Source: RPQJ01 sp963744735 (GTDB lineage: Bacteria > Pseudomonadota > Gammaproteobacteria > Steroidobacterales > Steroidobacteraceae). From it: a DNA stretch of 64,000 nucleotides. The DNA lies in NCBI GenBank assembly GCA_963744735.1, contig CAVUVH010000007.1, positions 62,001-126,000 on the forward strand, in the 5' to 3' direction. This document shows, in pieces, positions 27,444 through 35,969 of the stretch. Positions within the stretch are counted from its first letter, which is position 1. Every line of letters starts with the position of its first letter. Both the position numbers and the translations under genes were made by a program. The notes under the pieces were generated by a model. That model saw only the letters and a program-made list of their open reading frames with translations, had not been told where the DNA came from and did no database searches.

Positions 27444-28322
27444 ATGCATCGACTGAAGAACTGGCAGCTGTTCGCGATCTGCGTGCTGACCTGGAGCACG
27501 ACGTGGTACGCGATCACTTTCCAGATCGCGCACGTGACGCCCGAAGTCAGCGTGGCGCTGCGGTTCGGCCTGGCCGGCGTGACGGTACTGCTGCTCTGTG
27601 TCGCTCGCGGCGAGCCATTGCGCTTTCCGTGGCGCGTGCATGCGCTGTTCGCGCTGCAGGGCGGGTTCATGTACGGCGTTTCATACCTGTGCGTGTACCA
27701 CGCCGAGCTGTACGTCGTGTCGGGCCTGGTTGCGGTGGGCTATTCGGCCTCGCCGCTGATCGCGGGCATCGGTGCGCATTACCTGTACAAGGTGCGCATC
27801 ACGCGCCGCTTCGTCGCTGGCGGGGTGCTGGGGTTGCTGGGGGTGGCGCTGATCTTCTGGCCCGAATTCCGTCGCGCGGCGGGAGACCATGACGCCGCGC
27901 TCGGCGCGCTGTTCACCGTGGGCGCCGTGCTGCTGTCGTCCGTGGGCAGCCTCAGTGCCAGCCGCAATCGCGCGCGCCAGCTGCCGTTCTGGCCGTCGCT
28001 GGGCTACGGCATCCTGTACGGTGCCGCAGTGAGTGCGGTGTTTGCGCTGGCGCAGGGGCACAGTTTCGCGCCACCCGCGCTTGCGTCCTGGTGGTTCTCG
28101 CTGTTCTACCTGGCGCTGGCAGGCTCCGTGCTCACCTTCGCCTGCTTCCTGACGCTGCAGGAGCGCATCGGCCCGGGGCCGACGGCCTCGATCGGCGTGA
28201 TGACGCCGCTGCTCGCGCTGGTCGTGTCGATGGCGTTCGAGGGTTTCCGTCCCGACGTGCTGACATTCGCAGGCGCGGCACTGGCCGTCGCCGGCAACGT
28301 GCTGATGTTGCGCCGCAGTTAG
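27444..28322 (+). CDS. EamA/DMT-superfamily transporter
   Basis: 292 residues with about ten hydrophobic helices in two EamA-like halves. The first begins LFAICVLTWSTTWYAITFQI and the second FTVGAVLLSSVGSLSASRNR; the end is GAALAVAGNVLMLRR, typical of the family. TWSTTWYAI resembles the conserved WG/S-x-x-F/W motif of helix 1. These carriers export or import metabolites such as amino acids; specificity is unknown. The frame is intact. It converges with the PspC gene, leaving 15 bases between stops. Confidence 0.85.
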   Translation: MHRLKNWQLFAICVLTWSTTWYAITFQIAHVTPEVSVALRFGLAGVTVLLLCVARGEPLRFPWRVHALFALQGGFMYGVSYLCVYHAELYVVSGLVAVGYSASPLIAGIGAHYLYKVRITRRFVAGGVLGLLGVALIFWPEFRRAAGDHDAALGALFTVGAVLLSSVGSLSASRNRARQLPFWPSLGYGILYGAAVSAVFALAQGHSFAPPALASWWFSLFYLALAGSVLTFACFLTLQERIGPGPTASIGVMTPLLALVVSMAFEGFRPDVLTFAGAALAVAGNVLMLRRS

Positions 28323-28337
28323 CGAACCAGAGGTTGC

Positions 28338-28907
28338 TCAGCTCGTCGCGACCCCGAAGCGCCCGCGCACGTAGTTGGCAAACCTCCGGCTGCGCGCGGG
28401 GATCCCGCGGATCGGCGGCGCGCCGCTGACCGGCGCTGCATATGGCAACAGCAGCAGCAGGACGAGATAGACCACGACCATCGTGCCGCCGGTGGCGAAC
28501 AGCAGTACTACCGCGAGGATACGCACCAGCGTCACGTCGAGCCCGAAGTAACGGGCCAGCCCCTGGCACAGGCCGCCGATCCAGGCGCCTTCGCTGACCA
28601 GCTGCAGCCGAGGCGCTGAGTAACCGGCGTCGGCGGCGAGACCCGCACCCGGGACCTGGACCGGGCCGACTTCGTCCAGCGCGGACTCCAGGTGCGCGAG
28701 CGTCACGATCGTCTCGCCGGGCTGCAGGCGCCGCTGGCACTGGTCAGCGACCGCCTGCTCGAGGTCGGCAATGATCTCCGCTCGATCGGGGTTGCCTGCG
28801 AGCGTCCTTTCGGCGTCGGCCAGGTACTGCTCCAGCCGGGCAAACGCTGCCGCCTCGAGCTGCAAGGTGCTGCGATTCAGGGTGGCGGTGACTGCGATGC
28901 GTTGCAT
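28338..28907 (-). CDS. PspC domain membrane protein
   Basis: 189 residues. The first 100 are soluble and charged (LEQYLADAERTLAGNPDRAE, then a DUF1700/HAAS-like helical segment). The PspC domain follows at about residues 108-165: SEGAWIGGLCQGLARYFGLD, then VRILAVVLLFATGGTMVVVY. PspC proteins sense or respond to inner-membrane stress. ATG 28907 starts three bases after the PadR stop (TGAGCCATG), so the two form an operon, and repression by PadR would control membrane-stress capacity. Frame intact. Confidence 0.85.
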   Translation of the reverse strand: MQRIAVTATLNRSTLQLEAAAFARLEQYLADAERTLAGNPDRAEIIADLEQAVADQCQRRLQPGETIVTLAHLESALDEVGPVQVPGAGLAADAGYSAPRLQLVSEGAWIGGLCQGLARYFGLDVTLVRILAVVLLFATGGTMVVVYLVLLLLLPYAAPVSGAPPIRGIPARSRRFANYVRGRFGVATS

Positions 28908-28910
28908 GGC

Positions 28911-29228
28911 TCAGAGTCCGATGGCGGAGATGGTGCGGTTGATGCGGGTCCAGTAGTCGTCGAGCGCTGCCAGTTGCGCCCGGCCGGCGTCGGTCAGGCG
29001 GTAGTACTTGCGCGGCGGGCCGGCGTCCGACTCCTGCCATTCGTAGTGCACGAGGTCCTCGCGGCGCAGCTTGCTCAGCAGCGGGTAAAGCGTGCCTTCC
29101 TGCGTGGCGAACTCGGTGTCGGCCAGGCGCCGCAGGATGTCCGGCACGTACACGCTGCGCGCGCCGACGATCTTCAGCACCAGGAATTCGAGCAGGCCTT
29201 TGCGGATGGGGGCGAGTTTGGGGTCCAC
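28911..29228 (-). CDS. PadR-family transcriptional regulator
   Basis: 105 residues from GTG 29228. It is a winged helix domain with LLEFLVLKIVGARSVYVPDI and ATQEGTLYPLLSKLRREDLV, the PadR signature, and a C-terminal GPPRKYYRLTDAGRAQL wing, followed by a short dimerisation helix. It is the first gene of the padR-pspC operon. A perfect palindrome (29241-29270) over the promoter -10 just upstream is the expected autoregulatory operator. The ligand or signal is unknown. Confidence 0.88.
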   Translation of the reverse strand: MDPKLAPIRKGLLEFLVLKIVGARSVYVPDILRRLADTEFATQEGTLYPLLSKLRREDLVHYEWQESDAGPPRKYYRLTDAGRAQLAALDDYWTRINRTISAIGL

Positions 29229-29240
29229 GGGATGGTTATC

Positions 29241-29270
29241 GCTAGTACCTTTGCTAATAAAGGTACTAGC
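29241..29270. promoter_or_regulatory. PadR operator: perfect 12-bp inverted repeat
   Basis: GCTAGTACCTTT (29241-29252), spacer GCTAAT, AAAGGTACTAGC (29259-29270): a perfect 12-bp inverted repeat in AT-rich contrast to its surroundings. It covers the -10 element of the padR promoter and the likely transcription start. PadR proteins bind such palindromes as dimers, so autorepression of padR-pspC is the natural reading. Confidence 0.7.
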
Positions 29271-29288
29271 CTGAATCCCGTATGTCAA
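29260..29288 (-). promoter_or_regulatory. sigma-70 promoter of padR-pspC
   Basis: On the minus strand a consensus TTGACA (29288-29283) is followed after exactly 17 bases by TACCTT (29265-29260), a moderate -10. The predicted start of transcription lies about 25 bases before GTG 29228. The -10 lies inside the PadR palindrome, so bound repressor would block polymerase. The -35 abuts the T-tract of the dps terminator. Confidence 0.6.
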
Positions 29289-29289
29289 C

Positions 29290-29325
29290 AAAAAGGCCGC
29301 CACGACCCGGTGCTCGTGGCGGCCT
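29290..29325 (-). terminator. Rho-independent terminator of dps
   Basis: On the minus strand AGGCCGCCACGA, an 8-base loop and TCGTGGCGGCCT form a perfect 12-bp stem (29325-29314 pairing 29305-29294). It is followed by TTTTTGTT. It lies 25 bases past the dps stop at 29351. Confidence 0.88.
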
Positions 29326-29350
29326 GCGTCGGTCGAGCCGGACTTCGAGG

Positions 29351-29860
29351 TCAGTCTTCCAGCAGCGAACGCAGCATCCAGGCGGCCTGTTCGTGCACCG
29401 TGAGTCGTTGCACCAGGATGTCCGTGGTGGGCTCGTCGCTGGCAGCCTCGACCGTCGGCAGCAGGCTGCGCGCGGTGCGCGCCACGGCTTCGTGGCCTTC
29501 CATCAGGATGCGGACCATCTTCATCGCCTTGGGCGGGTTCGAGGGCGCATCGGGCAGGGAACTCAATGCGCCGAACTCCGCGTATGAACCCGGCGCGGCA
29601 TGCCCGAGGGCGCGGATACGCTCGGCGATCGGATCGACGGCATTCCACAGTTCGGTGTACTGGGTCATGAACATCGCGTGCAGGCTGTTGAACATCGGAC
29701 CCGTCACGTTCCAGTGGAAGTTGTGGGTGGTCAGGTACAGCGTGTAGGTGTCAGCCAGCAGGCGGCTCAGTCCCTCGGCAATGGCCTTGCGGTCGACCTT
29801 GCTGATGCCGATGTCCATTTCCGTCGCCTTGCCGGTGCGAGCCGGTTTCGTCTTTGCCAT
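29351..29860 (-). CDS. dps: Dps family DNA-binding ferritin-like protein
   Basis: 169 residues from ATG 29860. The lysine-rich start (MAKTKPARTGKA) may contact DNA. The ferritin-like four-helix bundle carries TLYLTTHNFHWNVTGPMF and MTQYTELWNAVDPIAERIRA, which supply the His, Asp and Glu ligands of the inter-subunit ferroxidase centre. Dps oxidises and stores iron and protects DNA under oxidative or starvation stress. A strong terminator follows. The frame is intact. It is 102 bases downstream of the DEAD-box helicase on the same strand. Confidence 0.92.
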   Translation of the reverse strand: MAKTKPARTGKATEMDIGISKVDRKAIAEGLSRLLADTYTLYLTTHNFHWNVTGPMFNSLHAMFMTQYTELWNAVDPIAERIRALGHAAPGSYAEFGALSSLPDAPSNPPKAMKMVRILMEGHEAVARTARSLLPTVEAASDEPTTDILVQRLTVHEQAAWMLRSLLED

Positions 29861-29962
29861 CGTTGCTCCTTCGGGGCCTGCAGGAAACGGCCCGCTGCGA
29901 ATGCGCCTGGATGCGGCCCAAGATGCCGCAGGCCGCCAGGCAATTCCAATCGATTGCGTCGA

Positions 29963-31698
29963 TCAGGCCGATGGACGCCGTCGCTTCGGCGGCTTGCGCA
30001 GCGCCTTGGGCGGCACGTGCGACACCGTGCTGATCTGCAGCATGCGGCCCGCCACGCGCGTCTTCGACAGCTCGCGCATGACCTCGTCCGGCATACCCCT
30101 CGGCAGCCCGACGAAGGTGTGATCCTCGCGGATGTCGACGTGGCCGATCTGGCGGCCCTCGAGCCCCGCCACGTTGGCGATCGCGCCGACGATGTTGCCG
30201 GGCTTGACCCCGTGCACGTAACCGACCTCGATGCGGAAAGTCTCCGCGTCCTCGTCTGCCAGGCGACCGGCCGGCGCCGCGCGTTCCTGCTCGTGCCGCC
30301 CGGGTGCTTCGTCGCTGCGTTCGCCGCGGCCGCGTCGCCGCCTTCGCCGCCGGCGTGCGTCGCCTTCTCCTTCAGCAGCAGCGGGCTGCCGCCCTGCAGC
30401 AGGCTCGCCAGCGCCGCGGCGATGTCGATTGCCGGCACGTCATGCTCACGCTCGAATTCCTCGATCAGGCTGCGGAACGCCTCCGCCTGTCCCGACGCGA
30501 TCGTCTCGGTGATGCGCTGCCGGAAGCGCGCGACGCGCTGCTCGTTGACGTCGGCCACCGTGGGCAGGTCCATGGGCTCGAGCGGCGAGCGCGTGGCGCG
30601 CTCGATGTAGCGCAGCATGTTGCGCTCGCGCGGCGTGATGAACAGGATCGCCTCGCCGTTGCGGCCGGCGCGACCGGTGCGGCCGATGCGGTGCACGTAC
30701 GATTCCGTGTCGTAGGGCACGTCGTAGTTGACGACGTGGCTGATGCGTTCGACGTCGAGCCCGCGTGCCGCGACGTCCGTCGCAACGAGGATGTCGAGCT
30801 GGCCGCCCTTCAGGCGCGTGACCGTGCGCTCGCGCTCCTTCTGCTGCATGTCGCCGTTGAGCGCTGCCACCGCGAATCCACGCGCCTCGAGCCGCTCGGC
30901 CAGCTCCACCGTCGACTGCTTGGTGCGCGTGAAGATCAGCATGCCCTCGAACGACTCGGCCTCCAGGATGCGCGTCAGCGCGTCGAGCTTGTGCACGCCG
31001 CTCACGACCCAGTAGCGCTGGCGGATGTTGGCCGCGGTGCTGGTCTTGCTGGTGATCGTGACTTCGACCGGTTCGCGCAGGTGCTTCTGCGCGATGCGGC
31101 GGATCGGGCTCGGCAGCGTCGCCGAGAACAGCGCCACCTGGCGGGTGGGCGGCGTCTGCTCGAGGATCCATTCGATGTCGTCGACGAATCCCATCTGCAG
31201 CATCTCGTCGGCCTCGTCGAGCACGAGGCAGGTCACTCCGCCGAGATCGAGCGTGCCGCGCTTGATGTGGTCCATGACGCGGCCGGGCGTGCCGACGACG
31301 ACGTGCGCGCCGCGCTTCAGGCTCATGAGCTGCGGCGTGTAGCTCTGCCCGCCGTAGATCGGCAGCACGTGGAAACCCTTGATCTGCGCGGCGTAGCGCT
31401 GGAAGGCCTCGGCCACCTGGATCGCGAGCTCGCGCGTCGGCACCAGCACGATCACCTGCGGCGGGCCGGTGCGCACCTTGATGCGGCTGAGCAGCGGCAA
31501 GGCGAACGCGGCGGTCTTGCCGGTGCCGGTCTGCGCCTGGCCCAGCATGTCGTGGCCGGCGAGCAGCACGGGGATCGTGGCCGACTGGATCGGCGACGGC
31601 GACTCGTAGCCGACCGCCTTGAGCGCCTCCAGCACCGGCGCGCTGAGGCCCAGTTCGTCGAACGTGGTAGTGCCGGAATCTGACTTGGTGGCCTTCAT
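29963..31698 (-). CDS. deaD: DEAD-box RNA helicase, DeaD/CsdA type (frame break)
   Basis: About 577 residues from ATG 31698. All core motifs are present in order: Q motif, AQTGTGKT, PTRELAIQ, TPGR, DEAD (VLDEADEML), SAT, MLIFTRTKQ, ATDVAARGLDV and HRIGRTGRAG. A charged linker is followed by a C-terminal DbpA-like RNA-binding domain (VGYVHGVKPGNIVGAIANVA). Two extra bases near 30260-30300 separate this last domain from the core. DeaD unwinds structured RNA in ribosome assembly, mainly in the cold. The RNA-binding domain distinguishes it from RhlE/RhlB. A monocistronic gene is likely. Confidence 0.88.
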
Positions 31699-31868
31699 GC
31701 GGGATGTCTCGACAGCGATGGCGCGGGCGCGCGGCAGGCGCCAAGGGTACGCCAACGTACGTCCGCTGACGCAGCTTTGCGGCCTGCGCGACCCGCACGG
31801 TCCCGCGGCACCGCGCGGCCGATACGGTAGAATCCGGCCGCGGTCCGGGCCATCCGGTTCGCCATGCC

Positions 31869-32582
31869 ATGCCCTTTTCGCCACAGGAATTCACCGTGCT
31901 GCACCCGGAATTGCTCGCTGTCCGCGCCCGTCGCGTCGTTGGCCTGTGCGTCGTGGCTGTGGCCGTCATCGCAGGAATGTCGGCCTGCGCCCCGGCAACC
32001 GTATCGAGCCAGAAGCCCGCCAGCCAGGCCCAGGTGCCGCGGCAGGCGTTCGACCGCCTCATGGTGGTCGGCGTCAGTCCGAACGTGGACCAGCGCTGCG
32101 GCTTCGAGTTCTTCGTCGTGTCGCAGCTCAAGGCCGACTCGATCACGGCCATCCGCAGCTGCGACGCCGTGCAGCAGAAGACACCGCTCACGCTCGAGAG
32201 CATCGAGGACGCGGTGGCGCGCTACCAGATCGACGCCGTGCTGGCGACCCACCTGGTCTCACGCGAGCTCGCGGCGAAGGAAGGCGGCAGCCGCGACACG
32301 CAGGGCAATGCCTCGTACAAGGCGACCGGCTCGGGCTGGACCACCGGGTATTACGGCGTGTACGGCGTGCCGGTCATCTACGGCGAGTTCGCGACCGCAC
32401 CTGCCGTGACGGTGGCGCAGGGCAAGCTGCAGCTCGCGTCCCGGCTGTTCGAGACCAAGGGCAAGACCGAGGTGTATGCGCTCGATACCTCCGCCCGCAA
32501 GGTCGAGTCGACCGACATCGCCCTGCACGACATCGCCGAATCGATCGTCAAGGACCTGCGCAAGGCGGGCTTCGTGCGCTGA
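31869..32582 (+). CDS. uncharacterised lipoprotein
   Basis: 237 residues. A long N-terminal region leads to RRVVGLCVVAVAVIAGMSAC, a hydrophobic stretch ending in a possible lipobox cysteine near residue 40; an internal start closer to the signal is possible. The mature domain contains FDRLMVVGVSPNVDQRCGFE and a glycine/tyrosine-rich TGSGWTTGYYGVYGVPVIYG loop. A last section (SARKVESTDIALHDIAESIV) resembles the end of DUF4136-type lipoproteins. I do not recognise a family with confidence. It converges with lpxD (21-base gap). Confidence 0.6.
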   Translation: MPFSPQEFTVLHPELLAVRARRVVGLCVVAVAVIAGMSACAPATVSSQKPASQAQVPRQAFDRLMVVGVSPNVDQRCGFEFFVVSQLKADSITAIRSCDAVQQKTPLTLESIEDAVARYQIDAVLATHLVSRELAAKEGGSRDTQGNASYKATGSGWTTGYYGVYGVPVIYGEFATAPAVTVAQGKLQLASRLFETKGKTEVYALDTSARKVESTDIALHDIAESIVKDLRKAGFVR

Positions 32583-32603
32583 GGTTCGCGACCCGGCGGC
32601 GGG

Positions 32604-33704
32604 TCAGGGCTTGTCCGCCAACTGCAGGTGCCGCAGCACGCGGTTGAGCTGCCGGCGCAGTTCGGTGAGCTGGCGCAATGCTGCGAGCGTCCGCATCGCA
32701 TCCTTGAGCGGCTGCAGCGGGTAGCCGCCGTAATGCCCCGGCTCGGTGATGTCGCTGGTCACCGTCGACCGGCCCGCGAGCACGACGTCGTCCGCGATGG
32801 TGAGATGCGCCGAGACGACGCTGTTGCCGCCGGTCATGAAGCGCCGGCCGATCCTGGTTGACCCGGCCATCATGAAGCCCGCGGTGTAGAAGCCGTCTTC
32901 GCCCAGGTCGCAGTTGTGGGCGATGTGGCAGACGTTGTCGACCTTGGCGCCGCTGCGGATGTACGTCGACGTCAGTGTCGCGCGGTCGATCGCGCAGTTG
33001 CTGCCGATCTCGACCTCGTCGCCGATGCAGACGTTGCCGAGGTGCGAAATCTTCTGCGGTCGCCGGTCCGGGCCCACGCCATAGCCAAAGCCGTCGCTGC
33101 CGATGCTGGTGTGCGGATGCACCTCGCAGTCGCGACCGAGGATGCAGCCGGCGCCGACGAACACGTGCGGGTGCAGGGTCGTGCGGGGCCCGATCCGCGC
33201 GCCGTTCTCGATCACGACGTGCGCGCCGATGCGGCAGCCGTCGCCGATCACGGCCCCGTCGCCGATCACGCAGTACGGTCCGAGCAGGACACCGGCACCG
33301 AGCACCGCGCCCGCATGCACGATCGCGGTCTCATGCCGCTCGCCCCACTGGCTGAAGCGCTCGTGCTTGCGGTCGAAGTGCCGCAGCACCGCCGCCATGC
33401 CCAGCGGCACGTTGGCCACGGCGAAGCAGCAGCCGAACGCCGGTTCGGCCGCGGCCAGTTGCGCGGCCAGGCCGCGCTGCACGATCAGGATCGCTGCGCC
33501 GCGCTCGCGTGCCTGCTGCAGCTGCGCGGCGTCGCTGGCAAAGACGAGGCTCGTGGCATCCGACTCGGACGGGACGCGACAGTGGCTGGCGCCGGCGTCG
33601 AGGTCGCCCTGCAGGTACGTCAGGACGTCTGCGTGATCCGTCTGGAGGGTGCGTGCGTGCAGCATCGGTTCGGGTCGCAGCCCGGTGGCGGCTGCGGCGG
33701 ACAT
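32604..33704 (-). CDS. lpxD: UDP-3-O-acylglucosamine N-acyltransferase (LpxD-like)
   Basis: 366 residues. An N-terminal uridine-binding domain (residues 1-110) is followed by left-handed beta-helix hexapeptide repeats (GAVLGAGVLLGPYCVIGDGA and on). SIGSDGFGYG and the catalytic-histidine segment VCHIAHNCDLGE are LpxD hallmarks; a C-terminal helix (LRQLTELRRQLNRVLRHLQL) closes the trimer. It adds the N-linked acyl chain in lipid A synthesis. It is not beside fabZ/lpxA but directly follows a fatty-acid desaturase (TGAATG), which suggests a second, specialised copy. ATG 33704; frame intact. Confidence 0.85.
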   Translation of the reverse strand: MSAAAATGLRPEPMLHARTLQTDHADVLTYLQGDLDAGASHCRVPSESDATSLVFASDAAQLQQARERGAAILIVQRGLAAQLAAAEPAFGCCFAVANVPLGMAAVLRHFDRKHERFSQWGERHETAIVHAGAVLGAGVLLGPYCVIGDGAVIGDGCRIGAHVVIENGARIGPRTTLHPHVFVGAGCILGRDCEVHPHTSIGSDGFGYGVGPDRRPQKISHLGNVCIGDEVEIGSNCAIDRATLTSTYIRSGAKVDNVCHIAHNCDLGEDGFYTAGFMMAGSTRIGRRFMTGGNSVVSAHLTIADDVVLAGRSTVTSDITEPGHYGGYPLQPLKDAMRTLAALRQLTELRRQLNRVLRHLQLADKP

Positions 33705-34760
33705 TCAGCCCACGGTTGCGGGCAGGGGCACGCGCGCCATCACGCGGCCGTCGAAATCGAGCCAGGCATGTTCCACGAAGTCGTAGAGCTTGCAGCGGCG
33801 CACCACGTCCAGGTAGTTCCGCGCCCCGATCCGGTAGTCGCACAGGTCGGGAAACTTCTCGCGCAGCAACTGCTGCGCTGCCCGCAGCTTGAACATCGGG
33901 ATGCCCGGGTTCAGGTGATGCGCGTTGTGCTCCATGATGTTGTGCATCACGCGGTCCAGGCCGAACGGAAAGCTGACGCACGCGGTGGAGGTCAGGTACG
34001 CCCTGCGCCGCTGCCATTCCTGCCGGTTCTGGAACCACGCGATCTGCGGGCTGGTGTGGTGCAGGTAGACGACGAAGCCGATCACGCCGTTCCACAGCAG
34101 CCACGGCAGGGCGAAGCCGAGCGTGACCAGCAGCAGGATCGACTGGCCCGTGGCCACCGCGGTCCAGGCGATCGCGGCCACCCAGGCGGCAGCAGCGGCG
34201 CTGACCAGCAGGCTGTCGACCTTGTAGCGACGGCGCGTCGAGCCGATTTCGCGGCGGCTGGGGAAATAGAGCTTCTTCCACCACATCTCGACGAGGTAAT
34301 ACGCGCCCCAGCCAAGGCCGCTGCGGTACCAGCGCTCGAGCGCCTGGCGATGCCGGGGCAGCGCGTCGAACTCAGGCTTGGAGAACGGCGCCCATACCTG
34401 GTCGCGGCCCTTCAGGTTGTTGAAGCCGTGGTGTGCCGTGTTGTGCCCGACTTCCCACAGGCTGTAGGGCGTCAGCGACGGCAGGAAGGCCAGCCGGCCG
34501 CAGATGGCATTGAGTCGCGCATCATTGAAGAAGCTGCCGTGGCAGGCGTCGTGGCCGATCAGGAACAGCCGCACGATGGCGACGGTCACGATGGCCGAGC
34601 CGAGCAGCTTCAGCCCGAGGCCGGGCGCCAGCAGTACCAGCGCGGTGCCGGCGGCAAGCAGTCCGAGGTCGAACAGCAGCACCAGTGCGGGCAGCAGTAC
34701 CGAGGGTGACTTCTCGAACGCGGCCAGCAGGGCCTTCCGGTTCCATGGAGTCGCTTGCAT
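33705..34760 (-). CDS. membrane fatty-acid desaturase
   Basis: 351 residues with about four membrane helices. The three histidine clusters of di-iron desaturases are present: HDACHGS near residue 70, HNTAHHG near 107 and HNAHH near 275. It inserts double bonds into acyl chains using oxygen and an electron donor. The gene stop touches the start of the LpxD-like gene (TGAATG), so the two are almost certainly cotranslated; a link between unsaturated acyl chains and lipid A acylation is an inference. The frame is intact. Upstream, 105 bases separate it from mltA on the same strand. Confidence 0.87.
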   Translation of the reverse strand: MQATPWNRKALLAAFEKSPSVLLPALVLLFDLGLLAAGTALVLLAPGLGLKLLGSAIVTVAIVRLFLIGHDACHGSFFNDARLNAICGRLAFLPSLTPYSLWEVGHNTAHHGFNNLKGRDQVWAPFSKPEFDALPRHRQALERWYRSGLGWGAYYLVEMWWKKLYFPSRREIGSTRRRYKVDSLLVSAAAAAWVAAIAWTAVATGQSILLLVTLGFALPWLLWNGVIGFVVYLHHTSPQIAWFQNRQEWQRRRAYLTSTACVSFPFGLDRVMHNIMEHNAHHLNPGIPMFKLRAAQQLLREKFPDLCDYRIGARNYLDVVRRCKLYDFVEHAWLDFDGRVMARVPLPATVG

Positions 34761-34865
34761 GTGGGGGGTGCCTCGTCGGTCCGATCGGGGACGTGCGGAC
34801 GCGACGGCGTGGCTTGCCGCGCGGCTGAGCCCGATGATACCCCAAGGCGGATGGCCCGGGAGCGG

Positions 34866-35969
34866 TCACCTCGCCCCGACAGGCCACAGCACCCACATGC
34901 GCAGCGGCTGCTGCGTGCGGCCGGCATTCTCCGCTGCGCCATCCTGCCAGCCCCAGAAGTAGTCGGCGCGCACCGCGCCCTTGATGGCGCTGCCCGTGTC
35001 CTGCGCGACGACGACGCGCCGCAGCGGCTGGTCCGAAAGTGGCTGGGTCGTGTCGATCCAGACGGGCGTGCCGTAGGGCACGCTGCGGGGGTCGACGGCA
35101 ATCGAGCGCCCCGGAGTCAGCGGTACGCCCTGCGCGCCGCGGGGCCCAAGGGCAGGGTCGGTCAGCGGCTCGGCACGGAAGAAAACGTACCGCGGATTGA
35201 TCCAGAGCAGTTCGTCCAGGCGCGCAGGATTCCGCGCCGCCCACGCCTTGATCGCCGGCCACGACGCCTGGCCCGGCGGCAGTTCGCCCTGCTCGATCAG
35301 CCAGCGGCCGATGGAGCGATAGGGGTGATCGTTGTGCCCGGCATAGGCGACTCGAACGGTCTGCACGCGGCCATCGGCGTCCTGCAGGCGCAGCCTTCCC
35401 GAGCCCTGGATCTGCAGCGACAACGCATCGAGTGGATCGGCCAGGTACGCGATCTCGCGGCCCCGCAACGACGCCTGCGCGGCGGGCAGCGTGTCGATCT
35501 GCTGGCGGGTCCAGTACGGCCGGCGCTGCTGCAGGTCGGGCGGCGCGCTGTAGATCGGTGTGCGGAATTCGTCGTCCGCCACCCGTCGGGCCTCGAGCAG
35601 GGGCTCGTAATAACCCGTGAGCAGGCCTTTGGACTGGCCGTCGTGTGCCTCGACGCGATAGGGCTGCAGTCGCCGTTCGAACCAGGCGCGGGCTTCGTGC
35701 CCGTTGCCCGGGTCCAGGCGCCCGGCTTCATCGCACAGCGCGGTCCATGCCGGCGCGGGCCGCTCGCAACTCCGCAGCAGTGCGGGCCACGCCTGCTGCA
35801 CGGCATCCTGCTGCCAGCCTGGCAGCTCATGCCATGACGCCGCCACCCAGCGCGACTGTTCGCGCTCGAGCGTCGCGACCGGCGGAGTCGGGCGGAACGG
35901 GGTGCAGGCCGCGAGCAGCGCCAGCACCAGCGCGAGCAGCCAGCCGCGATGCACCCGCCGCGCGGTCAT
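34866..35969 (-). CDS. mltA: membrane-bound lytic murein transglycosylase A
   Basis: 367 residues with a lipoprotein signal (LVLALLAACTPF, lipid cysteine near residue 22). The MltA domain shows LLTGYYEPLLEARR and LADPLDALSLQIQGSGRLRL. The C-terminal 3D domain contains VVVAQDTGSAIKGAVRADYF with the catalytic aspartate. It cleaves murein to 1,6-anhydro products at the outer membrane. ATG 35969 directly follows the TGA of the upstream serine hydrolase (TGAATG), so both are cotranslated. The frame is intact. Confidence 0.92.
   Translation of the reverse strand: MTARRVHRGWLLALVLALLAACTPFRPTPPVATLEREQSRWVAASWHELPGWQQDAVQQAWPALLRSCERPAPAWTALCDEAGRLDPGNGHEARAWFERRLQPYRVEAHDGQSKGLLTGYYEPLLEARRVADDEFRTPIYSAPPDLQQRRPYWTRQQIDTLPAAQASLRGREIAYLADPLDALSLQIQGSGRLRLQDADGRVQTVRVAYAGHNDHPYRSIGRWLIEQGELPPGQASWPAIKAWAARNPARLDELLWINPRYVFFRAEPLTDPALGPRGAQGVPLTPGRSIAVDPRSVPYGTPVWIDTTQPLSDQPLRRVVVAQDTGSAIKGAVRADYFWGWQDGAAENAGRTQQPLRMWVLWPVGAR

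Noticed and set aside
32916..34709. 597-residue plus-strand open frame opposite lpxD and desaturase
   Set aside because: Antisense to two genes with intact catalytic motifs; composition is that of a shadow frame.
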